From Io17-Chloro-G2 sp965226915 (GTDB lineage Bacteria > Chloroflexota > Dehalococcoidia > Lucifugimonadales > UBA3495), in NCBI GenBank assembly GCA_965226915.1, contig CBDDEJ010000008.1:310001-374000 (forward strand): a stretch of DNA of 64,000 bases. Reading direction: 5' to 3'. Both the position numbers and the translations under genes were made by a program. Below are positions 17,095-25,479 of the stretch, piece after piece. The notes beneath the pieces were generated by a model that was given only the letters and a program-made list of their open reading frames with translations, made no database searches and had not been told where the DNA came from. Each line of letters begins with the position of its first letter. Position 1 is the stretch's first letter.

Positions 17095-18279
17095 ATGTGG
17101 CACGTTACGGCTGGTCAGCACACCAACTGCTTTGTTTGCGAGCATCAGATACTGCCAGGTTCCCCATGCATTTCCGATTTGCCGGAGCAGCTTCCCAAGA
17201 AGGTCAACCGGCGCGATTACCGCCATTTTCACCTGGAATATCCGGAAGGCGATGGACCGGTGGATGAACTACCTAAATCCTGCTACCAGGTTTTTGCTGC
17301 CCAACTGAAACCTGAGCAGGCAAAACAGGAATCGGTTTGCCTCTTTTGCGGGCACCTTGTCCTTGAGGGCGAAGAGTTGCTCCAGGACTTTTTCTACGTC
17401 AGGGACGACCGCCGGAGATACGACGGCATTGAAAACAACCGGGGCCCGGCAGCCCTACTGGCGGCACTGGCCAAAGGGCAGCAAGTAAAGCCAGCCCCTT
17501 TCCTGTCGCACCTTAGCGGGCCCATGCAGAACAAATTTCGAATTGCCGGGTTGGGGAGAGGGAGAGGAGTCCGGGGTCCGGCCGCCGCCCAAGAATTCTA
17601 CCGCTCCAGCGTCCCGGGGCCAGTCCGGAACATGGGCGAGGGCCCGGTAAGGCAGTTTACCAACGGCAAGCAGGCCAGCCATATCCGCTCCGTGGCCAAC
17701 GTTCCCAGCCAAGCCCGCAACTCTGCCAACATCATATGGGAATCGGCCAGGGCCAATACCGCGCGGGGATCTCGCAACATGACCAGACTGGAAGTCGTCG
17801 GCGCCCGCACCGGCAACGCGGCCCACGCCGCCGGGATAGTGGGCGCTGCGGCGGCCAAACGCGCTGGCCGGGGCGCCTTATGGACCGCTGTATTAGAATT
17901 GCCGGTAAGTCTGGTGGAAAACGGGATTAACGTCTCCCGGGGTAAGAAAACCCGCGAGGAAGCCCTCAAGGACACAGGTAAGGACGTGACGACGGCCGGG
18001 GTAGCCGGTGGCGCGGTAGCGGCCGGAACCACGGTAGCCATATCCCTGGGGGCCGGCCCCGCCTTGCTTGCGGCCGGCCCGGTGCTGGTTCCCGTCGGCG
18101 TGTGCCTGTTCGCTATCTCCGCCGGCAACCGAATCTGGCGCGCTTGGCAGGATAACCTTGCGCGGGTGGAACTGAGCTTCCATAGCACGTGCCCCGACTG
18201 CGAGCCCGTCGAGAACTGCTACGCCGCTTTTACCGAATGGGTTAGCGCCTACGGAACGGTAATATCGGAAGAAGCGTAA
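17095..18279 (+). CDS. Zinc-finger / glycine-alanine-rich membrane protein, unknown function
   Basis: A 394-aa protein with three recognisable parts. Residues ~1-115 hold two Cys-pair zinc sites (CFVCEH near 12 and CLFCGH near 83). A basic Gly/Arg-rich linker covers ~145-240. The C-terminal part ~245-365 has glycine-zipper hydrophobic helices (TAGVAGGAVAAGTTVAISLG and GPALLAAGPVLVPVGVCLFA), ending with a CPDC pair. The last ~120 residues resemble pore-forming or toxin-like C-terminal regions in composition. No named family recognised. It is preceded by an RHH regulator gene and may be an effector controlled by it. Confidence 0.6.
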   Translation: MWHVTAGQHTNCFVCEHQILPGSPCISDLPEQLPKKVNRRDYRHFHLEYPEGDGPVDELPKSCYQVFAAQLKPEQAKQESVCLFCGHLVLEGEELLQDFFYVRDDRRRYDGIENNRGPAALLAALAKGQQVKPAPFLSHLSGPMQNKFRIAGLGRGRGVRGPAAAQEFYRSSVPGPVRNMGEGPVRQFTNGKQASHIRSVANVPSQARNSANIIWESARANTARGSRNMTRLEVVGARTGNAAHAAGIVGAAAAKRAGRGALWTAVLELPVSLVENGINVSRGKKTREEALKDTGKDVTTAGVAGGAVAAGTTVAISLGAGPALLAAGPVLVPVGVCLFAISAGNRIWRAWQDNLARVELSFHSTCPDCEPVENCYAAFTEWVSAYGTVISEEA

Positions 18280-18432
18280 TCCCCCGCTTAACTTGCGGAG
18301 CCAGAATTGAGCTTGGGGGAACCTGCTGGAGGGAACGTTTAGGGGGAACCGGTGAGCCCGCTGAGGCCAATACGCAGGATATGCGGCTATCGGCCTTTAC
18401 ACCGTTGCCGATATGTCATAGCCTGCGGCTAG

Positions 18433-18819
18433 TCAGTTACCAATTTGAAGATGGCGATGTGTACATGATTTACCCAAAATAATCTGAATAGCAGCGTTGA
18501 GAGTAGTTATTGGGGAACTGCCGTAAGCTGACATAATTGTAGCTATCTGGTTAGCGACATTAAGTGCCTTGTCCTCTGCCTGCCTAAGGTTCGCTTCAGG
18601 AAACTCAATCACCAAAGTTAACTCAGCATAACCCTCTTCAAGTTTCCAATATCCCCTGAGGATTTCGAACGCCTCAGGATTGGGCAGGGGGTTTCGCACC
18701 TGTTCGGTAATATAAAAACTAGATGGTATCCTGACTTCGGCCACGTAATTCTTGGGTAAGGCGAGACTAGTCATTTTCTCCTCAGCATTCGTGAAATTGC
18801 GGAGGTAAAGGAGAGCCAA
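18433..18819 (-). CDS. Hypothetical soluble protein, start uncertain
   Basis: A 128-aa frame from a TTG; the frame is open for ~14 more codons upstream (LRAGCGLTNLFAKT) without an ATG. Its sequence is clearly protein-like, e.g. MTSLALPKNYVAEVRIPSSF and WKLEEGYAELTLVIEFPEAN, with alternating beta/alpha character. Codon use is more AT-rich than its neighbours, suggesting recent transfer. No family recognised; the N-terminus may have been lost. Confidence 0.5.
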   Translation of the reverse strand: MALLYLRNFTNAEEKMTSLALPKNYVAEVRIPSSFYITEQVRNPLPNPEAFEILRGYWKLEEGYAELTLVIEFPEANLRQAEDKALNVANQIATIMSAYGSSPITTLNAAIQIILGKSCTHRHLQIGN

Positions 18820-18860
18820 GGTCTTAGCAAAGAGATTAGTTAGGCCACACCCAGCTCGTA

Positions 18861-19314
18861 ATGTGGCAGTAACAGGTCAACGGGTTACGTTTGGTCCATA
18901 ACCGTCCACGATGGCATCTGCAGGTGCGAGTTCTGTGTCACCGGCATCGCCCTCGTCGAAGCCGCCCTGGGCGATATGGCCGGCATCCTACGCGAGTTCC
19001 GCGGCGAACTGAAGCCTGCCGAGCCCTCCGACGAGCTCACCGTCCCCGGACCCGCCGGAGGGGATCCCCGCCCTCCGGCGGTGTTCATCAACAGCGGCGC
19101 TGGAGTTGGCCATCAGGCCGGGAAGGAACCCCTGGACCGGCGAGCGGAGTCGCCGGAGCAACTCCCAGGGCACCGGATGCATTACCAGATCCAGGGTCTG
19201 GACGATCGTGGACTGCGGCTCATGGGGCCGCATCACCTGGGCCTTCAGGCCCAAATCCCGACGCCGAAATCCAGCCTTATCGGCCAAAAACAGTGTGAAA
19301 CTGGCGCCCCGTGA
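18861..19314 (+). pseudogene. Possible gene fragment with a Cys-rich start
   Basis: The frame after a TAA at 18858 reads ITVHDGICRCEFCVTGIALV then EAALGDMAGILREFRGELKP, with a CxCxxC cluster and an amphipathic helix that look coding. There is no start codon before 18976 and the C-terminal half looks random. Probably a remnant. The rest of 19315-19476 has no gene. Confidence 0.3.
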
Positions 19315-19476
19315 CAGGCAGTATTTCCACAGGTATCTATAATAGGTCCATTGTGGCGCCCTGTTTTTGCCCGTTTTAAGGGCTTTCAGGGGCTAAAAGG
19401 GGTCGTTTCACGCTCAGAAAGAAGTGTGAAAACGGATGTATGAGTCGGGATTTCCGCCCCGCGGTCTGACGGACCA

Positions 19477-21242
19477 TCAAAACACGCGGAAGGGGTTGTC
19501 CAGCGGCACCCTCCATCCCATTCTTTCGGAGTCTTGGACGTAAAGCTGGGCCCCAAGATCGATCGGGGCCGTGGAGCTCGGGGCATCTCTGTTACTGTAC
19601 CAGTACCACCAGCAGCCCGAGTGTGCACCCGCACTGAGTGCGCCGTCTTGGATGACGGCCTTCCCGTGAGGACCCGCCTGCACCGAGTCCATATCGGCGG
19701 CGAGCAGCATGGGGCACCGGAGTGCGGCCAGGTTCTTGGCCGACGTTATGGAGCGTTCCCGCGATTGCTTTGTCGCTTGCTCCGCAGGAAGGTTCCGGGG
19801 TACCGTACTATCCGTGATGAAAAGGACGGGGACATGAAGCCCTAGGTCGGCGAGCCGCCGGTAGTTCTGCGCCTTTCTCTCCAGAGCCTTTGGCGTCTGC
19901 GCGCTCCGCTCATACTCCAGGAAGGCCAACACCCCGGGGGGCAGTAGCACACACCCGTCCGGTGCCACTCGGATCGTCCGCCGCCGGTTCGACGCCCAGT
20001 ACGACGCTTCGATGACGATGCCCATGGTCGGGAATGCGGGGAAGCCGTGTCGGCGCAATGCGAGGATGGCCTCAAGCTGCCCTTGGTTATGGAGCCGCTG
20101 GGCACGGGTGTACTCCCCGCCCGGCTCCTGATAGACCCCCCAGCGCCTCTTCACCCCGCTCCGAGACCTCCTCTGGGAGTCGGCCAGCAGGCCCCGTCCG
20201 GAGACATCCAGGTAATGGCCGTTCGCCTGGACCGTGATCACGTGGGCCCCGACCATCGGCTTCAGCAGAGCTTGGACGGCCTTTTTATCCACCCCCATAT
20301 CTGCCGATATCTGCTCCAGGGTCACCCCGGGAGAGCCGTCGATGGCCCGGAATGTCCGGAATGCCCGCTTCCCGTTGACGGTGGGGTAAGCGCGCTTGGC
20401 CAGGGAATCCACGGTTCCCTTGATATCTTTCAGGGGCCCTGCGCCAGGAGGCAGGCGACGCGGTCCGGACAGAATATCACCAAGCTCTGCAACCAATTCC
20501 GCTGCACCACCGCAGCGGCGACGCGGTCCGGACAGAATATCACCATGCCCGGGTAGTAATTCCCGAGCGCCTGTCCCGTAGGCAGCTTGTTCCACCGCTC
20601 ATCCTCCAGCAGCACCTTCTCCATGTCCCGCCGCACCCAGGCTATATCATTAGGCTTCTGAAATGAGCCGCGCCACAGGATCGGGATATGCAGAGAGCCC
20701 TGCTCCGGGTTACCGTTGCAATAGGTGGCGACGGCCTCGAAAGGGCCATCTTTTAGCCAGTGGAGGCTGTCCAGGTAGCCATTACTCCAGTCGGTCTCGA
20801 CCAGCTCCGCGCGCATGACCGGCTTCCCGGTTTGCCATGCGATCTCTTCCCACTCCTGAAACACGTGGCACTTGGGAACGCTGACCAAGTTTGACTGCCA
20901 CAAAAGGGGCAAATAGTTGTATGCCATCTCCAGGACCTCCAGTCGTCGGGCGAGGGCCCCGACCCCGTCGGCGGTATGCCACCAGAAGGGCTTCCAGTCG
21001 AACCGCTCGTGGAGCTCCGCGACGCCCTTGTTGGCAACCACGTACCGGGCCGCGACCGGGGCCACACGGCCGAGGCGGGCCGAAACGAACCACCTGAGCT
21101 CCGTCTCCCCGCGCTTCAGCGCGTTGCTGACCGCCGAGGCCTTCAGGCCCGTGACCCGGGCGATGTCTGCGGCGGACGCCCAGGGCAAGTGCCACAACCA
21201 CCGGTAGACGTACTCAGTATCGGCTGCTAACTCCCTCGGCAT
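19477..21242 (-). pseudogene. Replication-relaxation-like protein, frameshifted
   Basis: Two overlapping frames make one ~590-aa protein. Frame A starts at 21242 (GGAGG 5 bp upstream) with a winged helix (YRWLWHLPWASAADIARVTG) and runs to LLAQGP then TGA. Frame B continues GPLKDIKGTVDSLAKRAYP with a second HTH (VTLEQISADMGVDKKAVQAL). It then has the Replic_Relax-type core APDGCVLLPPGVLAFLEYER and KALERKAQNYRRLADLG. Adding one C to the GGGCCCC run near 20437 restores one frame. Such proteins are found on plasmids and ICEs and bind DNA. Decayed, or a homopolymer error. Confidence 0.65.
20455..20545. repeat. 28-bp direct repeat inside the replication-relaxation gene
   Basis: The 28-mer beginning GCGACGCGGTCCGGACAGAA occurs at 20455 and again at 20518, exactly 63 bp apart, so the protein repeats VIFCPDRVA in frame. 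It lies right beside the frameshift of the gene. Confidence 0.7.
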
Positions 21243-21270
21243 GACCACCTCCAGTTTTGGGGGGATGCAT

Positions 21271-21421
21271 TCATTCTATCCACAAAATCCCGGCCAACGT
21301 TTTGCGGAAACGACCTGCCCGCGAGCAGGCCTCCTGCTCCCCCCGGGTGTCGTCTCGGAGCATCGGTTTTCCGCAACTGCCGCAGGTGATAAGCCCGTCC
21401 AGGGCTGACTTGGGAGGGGCT
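21271..21421 (-). pseudogene. Possible zinc-ribbon tail of a large serine recombinase
   Basis: The frame end PPKSALDGLITCGSCGKPML resembles the 'LL-GLl-CG-CG-pM' recombinase zinc beta-ribbon. Upstream residues are low-complexity proline/arginine and look non-coding, and the second Cys pair is not visible. At best a fragment. Confidence 0.35.
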
Positions 21422-21787
21422 GGCAGCGCCGCCCCGGCGCCCTCATTTCCTCCAGGCTGGGCTCCTAGTCTGATGAACTGCCACCGCGGGTGGCGGATCC
21501 GTCCCTCTCGGTGGCGCAGAGAGGTTTCCCGGTGCGGTGGGGGTGGGATGTTGGATGGAGCTGGCTGCTCAGCCCTGGGCCAGGTTGGCGGCCAGATTGT
21601 AGGGGAACCAGCCGTTGCTGGTCCGGAAGGTCTGGGGCTTCCCCGTCTGGGCGTCCCGGCGATGGTGGGCAGCCCCGTGGCGGGAGTGTTGGGCTGCTTG
21701 ACCACCTCATTGGGTGCGGTCCTCGTCGGGGTCTTGGCCGGCGTCTAGGCGGAGAGGCGCGGAAAGGTCGAAACCCGCCGTCCTTCA

Positions 21788-21841
21788 GCTATACGCTGTA
21801 TAGCGGGCTGCTGCTACTGTTGGGATGCCGGAGTGCTATAC
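21788..21841 (+). promoter_or_regulatory. GCTATAC operator repeats upstream of RHH gene
   Basis: A perfect palindrome GCTATAC-GCT-GTATAGC occupies 21788-21804, and another GCTATAC half-site is at 21835-21841, just before the start region. Three more copies follow the gene. This is a typical arrangement for an autoregulating ribbon-helix-helix repressor. Confidence 0.6.
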
Positions 21842-21856
21842 ATGGAGCGGCCTGCT

Positions 21857-22075
21857 ATGCCGAGAAAGCAACTTAACGTCACACTGAGCCCTGAGCAATA
21901 CGAAGCCGTGCAAGCGGCCGCTGCTGAGGAGGGGGTGAAGGTGGCTGCCTACTGCCGGGAGGCCATCCTGGCGAGGGCGATGCCTGAGCCGGAGCTCCCT
22001 GACGTGGCCACGCTCCCCGCTTGGCTGCTGCACTTCCTGATATTCGTGGCCAGGGGTAAGGCTCGGCCTGTATAG
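21857..22075 (+). CDS. Small ribbon-helix-helix protein (CopG/Arc-like)
   Basis: A 72-aa protein beginning MPRKQLNVTLSPEQYEAVQA, then AAAAEEGVKVAAYCREAILA, a standard RHH strand-helix-helix. An in-frame ATG at 21842 would add five residues; the chosen start follows GGAGCGG. It is bracketed by six GCTATAC repeats (three before, three after), which suggests it binds them. No toxin gene follows directly, so an antitoxin role is not supported; plasmid copy or partition control is possible. Confidence 0.7.
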   Translation: MPRKQLNVTLSPEQYEAVQAAAAEEGVKVAAYCREAILARAMPEPELPDVATLPAWLLHFLIFVARGKARPV

Positions 22076-22113
22076 CCCGGCGTATAGCTACCTGGGATGC
22101 TTCATTGCTATAC
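22070..22113. promoter_or_regulatory. GCTATAC repeats downstream of RHH gene
   Basis: GTATAGC at 22070-22076 and 22082-22088 and GCTATAC at 22107-22113, the same heptamer as upstream of the RHH gene; the first overlaps its stop codon. Confidence 0.55.
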
Positions 22114-22160
22114 AGCTATGGGGTCGTTCTTTCCAGCCCCTGTCGCTCGTCCTCTTTTCA

Positions 22161-22195
22161 CCCCATCGTGGTTCCCAGTCAAGGAGGCTACCTAG
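22161..22195. repeat. 35-bp dispersed repeat, copy 1
   Basis: CCCCATCGTGGTTCCCAGTC then AAGGAGGCTACCTAG. Two further copies lie at 22233-22267 and 24159-24195, differing by single-base indels. Confidence 0.65.
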
Positions 22196-22232
22196 TCTAC
22201 AACGACGCGTTTCTACCCGTGGGCGGATTTTG

Positions 22233-22267
22233 AATCGTGGTTCCCCAGCTCAAGGAGGCATACCTAG
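22233..22267. repeat. 35-bp dispersed repeat, copy 2
   Basis: ATCGTGGTTCCCCAGCTCAA then GGAGGCATACCTAG; same orientation as copy 1, 72 bp away. Confidence 0.65.
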
Positions 22268-22722
22268 AGGTCTGGCCGGAAAGCCATTGGCCGGGTTTCG
22301 CGCTACGCCAGACAGACGTATTATAGTCTTATGTGGCATGATAGTATCTGTAATACGGTTCAAGAACCCACTGTTACATCGATAATCGTCGCTAAGAAAC
22401 CGGCAGCTTGGAGAGAATCGGGGTTTCCGTCCAAGTTTCTAGCCAGGATTCAGTGCCGGGCCCCGAAGATAGCCTCAAATGGCTGAAAACCGCCGACCCC
22501 CGGAAAACCCGGCTGCGTGGGACGCCCGTAGCGACGTTTTCTGAGGCGGGGATGGTGTTTCCACAATACCACTCAACCTCTGAAACCCACAGCATTGATT
22601 GACTCTACGCCGTTCTGCCCCGTTCCCGGGGAAACCTGAACCCCCGAATCCACCCCGCCGGTTTGACTCCTTTTATTGTTGCTAGTAAAATCCTCTAAAA
22701 TCTGCTAGGGGAAATAACCATC
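22268..22722. other. Intergenic, no supported gene
   Basis: AT-richer than its surroundings, with no coding frame I can support. A possible TAAAAT -10 element lies at about 22691-22703, ahead of the 22723 gene. Confidence 0.4.
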
Positions 22723-23106
22723 ATGCCAGCCTCAAGGAAGTTAGACCCGGCCAAGTTACTTTCTTGGAGCCGACAAGGGCTGACCGCGGATCAGATGAAG
22801 GAACGTCTGAAGTCCCAATTTGGGATCACCGCCAGCTTGGATTTGGTTCGACTCAGACTTCGGGAAGCCCGGCAAGAAGCCGACGGGAGGGAACCGGCCC
22901 CGAGGAAGCGAGCGGCCAGCAAGACCGCGGACCTGGCGGACGCTGTCCAATCCGCCATTGCCATTGCCGAGAACCTGGACCTCGGGGAACCCGACCCGGA
23001 CGACTTCGACCAGGAGCAATCGGTCCAGGAGCTCCGGAGGGCACTCAGGGCGCTGCACCAGGCCGCCGACGCCGCCGCCGGTGTGGTCGTGGCCACAGGA
23101 AGGTGA
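22723..23106 (+). CDS. Hypothetical protein with N-terminal HTH-like region
   Basis: A 127-aa protein. Residues ~8-50 (LLSWSRQGLTADQMKERLKS, FGITASLDLVRLRLREARQE) look like a helix-turn-helix of the transposase/resolvase type. The rest is charged and helical, ending in a coiled-coil-like stretch (ELRRALRALHQAADAAAGVV). AGGGGAAATA lies upstream of the ATG. It may be a small DNA-binding protein of a mobile element; no family recognised. Confidence 0.6.
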   Translation: MPASRKLDPAKLLSWSRQGLTADQMKERLKSQFGITASLDLVRLRLREARQEADGREPAPRKRAASKTADLADAVQSAIAIAENLDLGEPDPDDFDQEQSVQELRRALRALHQAADAAAGVVVATGR

Positions 23107-23108
23107 TC

Positions 23109-23192
23109 ATGGTCCTTAATCCCAACAACAGGCCGGCCTGCGCTCCGGAGCCCGCGGACATCGACCAAGACGTCGAGGACCCCGTTCAGTAG
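23109..23192 (+). CDS. Very small hypothetical peptide
   Basis: A 27-aa frame (MVLNPNNRPACAPEPADIDQ...) starting 3 bp after the preceding stop, with AGGAAGGTG in front. Position and ribosome-binding site support translation; length and composition do not allow a call. Confidence 0.25.
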   Translation: MVLNPNNRPACAPEPADIDQDVEDPVQ

Positions 23193-23356
23193 GTACGGGA
23201 CCGGGACTATCTGGCCTGAGTCCGAGGTTACGTCGCCGGCAAGGCCAAGGCGTTTTTCGAGGTCCGGGCCCTAGCCGATCCATCTCTCATCGGCCAAAGC
23301 TAGCCTGACTGTCGACGAGGCCCGCCCGTTGCCCGTTGCTCCAGAAGGGGAGAGGA

Positions 23357-23746
23357 ATGGTAGCCACTGACCGAGTGCTCGAAATATTTACCGACGCCCG
23401 GGCCCTGCAGGCTGACGCCCTGGAAATGTTGGCTCAGGGAAAGGTCCGGAATGCGGCCGAGAAGGCCTGGGGCGCTACGAAGCGCGCCACAGACGCCTTG
23501 GTGCTGGCCAGGACCGGCGACGAGCCGGAGCGGACGCCGCAGACATCGACGGAACTGAGGCATCTGGAGGGCCTGGACCAGGATGTGCGACAGGCTCGCC
23601 TGGTGGCCAGATATTACATCCGGCAGGGGTCGCTCCACGGTGACTGCTTCTACCTGGGCCTCTGCGAACCTTTGGCGGACACTGAGCGCCGGATCAGAGA
23701 AACCGCCGATTACATCGATGACGCTGAGCGTCTAGCGGCTGGCTGA
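23357..23746 (+). CDS. PaREP1/HEPN-like small helical protein
   Basis: A 129-aa protein. The pattern ALQADALEMLAQGKVRNAAE, then KAWGATKRATDALVLAR and LHGDCFYLGLCEP, matches the PaREP1-like HEPN group of small archaeal and Chloroflexota proteins, which often pair with nucleotidyltransferases. GGAGAGGA lies just before the second Met, chosen as the start. No partner nucleotidyltransferase is visible. The catalytic Rx4-6H motif is not evident, so an RNase activity should not be assumed. Confidence 0.6.
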   Translation: MVATDRVLEIFTDARALQADALEMLAQGKVRNAAEKAWGATKRATDALVLARTGDEPERTPQTSTELRHLEGLDQDVRQARLVARYYIRQGSLHGDCFYLGLCEPLADTERRIRETADYIDDAERLAAG

Positions 23747-23944
23747 GTGTCCACAGGCCTGTGCGATGAGGATGATGCAGAAGAGGAAGGGTAACTGAAA
23801 AGCTGCCCGACCCGAAGGGTCCCGCCCCCAGAGCATGGGGATCTCTAAGGTGGTCCAGAAGTAGGTCACACCGGACCTGGTGAACCCTTTATGGGCCAGG
23901 GCCGTTCCTCCAGGAAGTCTGTGACGAGGTCGGACAGACCGACA

Positions 23945-24112
23945 TCACCGCTTGGTGGTGACCAGGATGGGCTCGCGCTTGTAGCGCTGGCTGAAGACCT
24001 CGAAGAGCAGTTCTGCTCCAGTCCTGGAAAGTGGAACCAAACCCAGTTCGTCGACGATCAGCAGGCTGAGGCGAGACAGATTCCCCCGGAGGTTGAGCAG
24101 TGGTTTTTCATC
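23945..24112 (-). pseudogene. istB: IstB-like ATPase fragment (IS21 family)
   Basis: A short frame reading KPLLNLRGNLSRLSLLIVDE, LGLVPLSRTGAELLFEVFSQ and ending TTKR then TGA. It contains the Walker B box LLIVDEL and the sensor region of IstB transposition helpers. Walker A and both ends are gone. Confidence 0.7.
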
Positions 24113-24158
24113 CCGTGGCTCCAGCGGTCCGCTTTACCTCGGCTGCACCGGTACGACG

Positions 24159-24195
24159 CCCCATCGTGGTTCCCCAGTCAAGGAGGCTACCTAGG
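24159..24195. repeat. 35-bp dispersed repeat, copy 3
   Basis: CCCCATCGTGGTTCCCCAGT then CAAGGAGGCTACCTAG, about 2 kb from copies 1 and 2. It overlaps the stop codon and 3' flank of the minus-strand gene at 24191. Confidence 0.65.
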
Positions 24196-24358
24196 CTTCC
24201 TGCGGGGATATGACCACCTGAAGCGTGGCGGGTGGAACGTCGCCCAGAGCATCCTTGTCGATGTAGACACTCTGGATGACGGCGCCGTCCTTGGTCCCAT
24301 AAACGACCTTGTTCTTCGTGTCCTTGGTCTTGTGCAGCGTCAGAGTCAACTGATCCAT
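24191..24358 (-). CDS. Small conserved-looking hypothetical protein
   Basis: A 55-aa protein, MDQLTLTLHKTKDTKNKVVY then GTKDGAVIQSVYIDKDALGD and PPATLQVVIS, with a regular beta-strand pattern. GAGGAG lies 9 bp upstream of this ATG; an ATG three codons earlier is too close to it. The layout (TLxKTKDTKxxVVY, then IxSVYIxKxAL) looks like a compact folded domain and is very probably real despite its size. It lies between an istB remnant and a serine recombinase. Confidence 0.6.
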   Translation of the reverse strand: MDQLTLTLHKTKDTKNKVVYGTKDGAVIQSVYIDKDALGDVPPATLQVVISPQEA

Positions 24359-24472
24359 CGTTTTCATCTCCTCGTTGTAACAGGGCCTCTTCTCAAATCC
24401 GGCCGATGACTTGTCGGGCTAGCAGCAGTCCCGCCGGTAGGCAGTGAGGTTTCGGCTGGGGCACATCCGTGG

Positions 24473-25108
24473 TCATGGCGCCACCCCTTCCCGCCGCAGC
24501 GCCCGCATCACGGTGCTGGGTGAGCACTCGAACTCGCTGGCGATCATCCGGAGGCTAGCGCCTCCTTCCCGCATCCGCCGCATCGCCGCCAACTGACCTG
24601 GGCCGACCTTACGGGGAGGTCCCAGGACCTTCCCCTGCTGGCGGGCCCTCTCCAGACCATCCCGGGTACGGCGCTTGATGGACTCCAGCTCCTGGTCCGC
24701 CACCCAGGCGGCGAACATGGTCAGGATCTGCCCGAAAAAACTCTCGGGGCTCCCCTCATCGGCCTCCAGGTAGCGGGTCCACTGAGCTTCCGCCTCGGCC
24801 AGGGAACGAATCTTGACCCCGCAGTCCCGGAGAGCGCAGATGGACCTGACGGTGTCCTGCCAAGTTCGACCGATGCGGTCGATGGCCACCACCACCAGGG
24901 TGTCGCCGCCGGCCAGGCGGTTGTCCAGACAGCGCCATCCGCGGCGCTCCTGGGTGCCGGTGGAGCCCGAGACGCCGATGTCGCGGAACAGGTTCTCCCA
25001 GGGGACACCAGCCCTCCGGAGCTGAAGCTCCTGGGACTCGGGGTCCATCCCGGGGACGCCCTCCTGGAGGCGGCGGCTGGTGCGGATGTATCCGTAGATT
25101 TGTGTCAT
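24473..25108 (-). CDS. Serine recombinase (resolvase family)
   Basis: A 211-aa enzyme. YGYIRTSRRLQEG contains the Ser11 nucleophile, LVVVAIDRIGRTWQDTV and FAAWVADQELESIKRRTRDG are the conserved catalytic/E-helix parts, and a C-terminal HTH (SLRMIASEFECSPSTVMRAL) completes it. It is only distantly similar to the recombinase at 10806, so the two come from different elements. Likely the resolvase or invertase of a degraded transposon. Confidence 0.9.
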   Translation of the reverse strand: MTQIYGYIRTSRRLQEGVPGMDPESQELQLRRAGVPWENLFRDIGVSGSTGTQERRGWRCLDNRLAGGDTLVVVAIDRIGRTWQDTVRSICALRDCGVKIRSLAEAEAQWTRYLEADEGSPESFFGQILTMFAAWVADQELESIKRRTRDGLERARQQGKVLGPPRKVGPGQLAAMRRMREGGASLRMIASEFECSPSTVMRALRREGVAP

Positions 25109-25263
25109 GCCCCGGAGTTTACGTTAATGCAACGCCTCCCTCAACACGGAAATGACAGTCTTTTTTGCCCTGTTCCATACCCCCCGTTTGCGGAACGGGA
25201 GGCACTTCCCTCTCCACGCTTGCACAGGTGTTCAGTAATAAGTAATAAGGGGAATCCCGGTTT

Positions 25264-25470
25264 CTACGCTCGGCGGTAGGCATCGCGCCAGTGGGCCACC
25301 CTGACTACTAGCACGACAAGTTCGGCATCCAACAGTTCGTACACAATGCGGTAGTCTCCGACCCGTTGCCGACCAGGCCCCGCAGACCCCCTTTCAGCGG
25401 GGCGCCAGACAGGGACTGCTCGCCGAGTCGGTCGATAGCGGCGATGATGCGGAGCGGAGCCGCGCCGGTT
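25264..25470 (-). pseudogene. RelE/ParE-type toxin, frameshifted remnant
   Basis: Frame A gives APLRIIAAIDRLGEQSLSGA then PLKGGLRG. After a one-base shift frame B gives RQRVGDYRIVYELLDAELVV and VRVAHWRDAYRRA then stop. Together they are the last ~65 residues of a RelE/ParE ribosome-dependent or gyrase toxin (RvGdYRivYe...lvvlVv.vaHR..aYr). The start of the toxin and any antitoxin are missing. Confidence 0.65.
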
Positions 25471-25479
25471 CCGGGCCAG

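Noticed and set aside
20430..20595. Second independent gene starting at 20595 (372 codons)
   Set aside because: Its first ~50 residues are the repeat read out of frame. Homology shows it is the 3' part of the gene starting at 21242.
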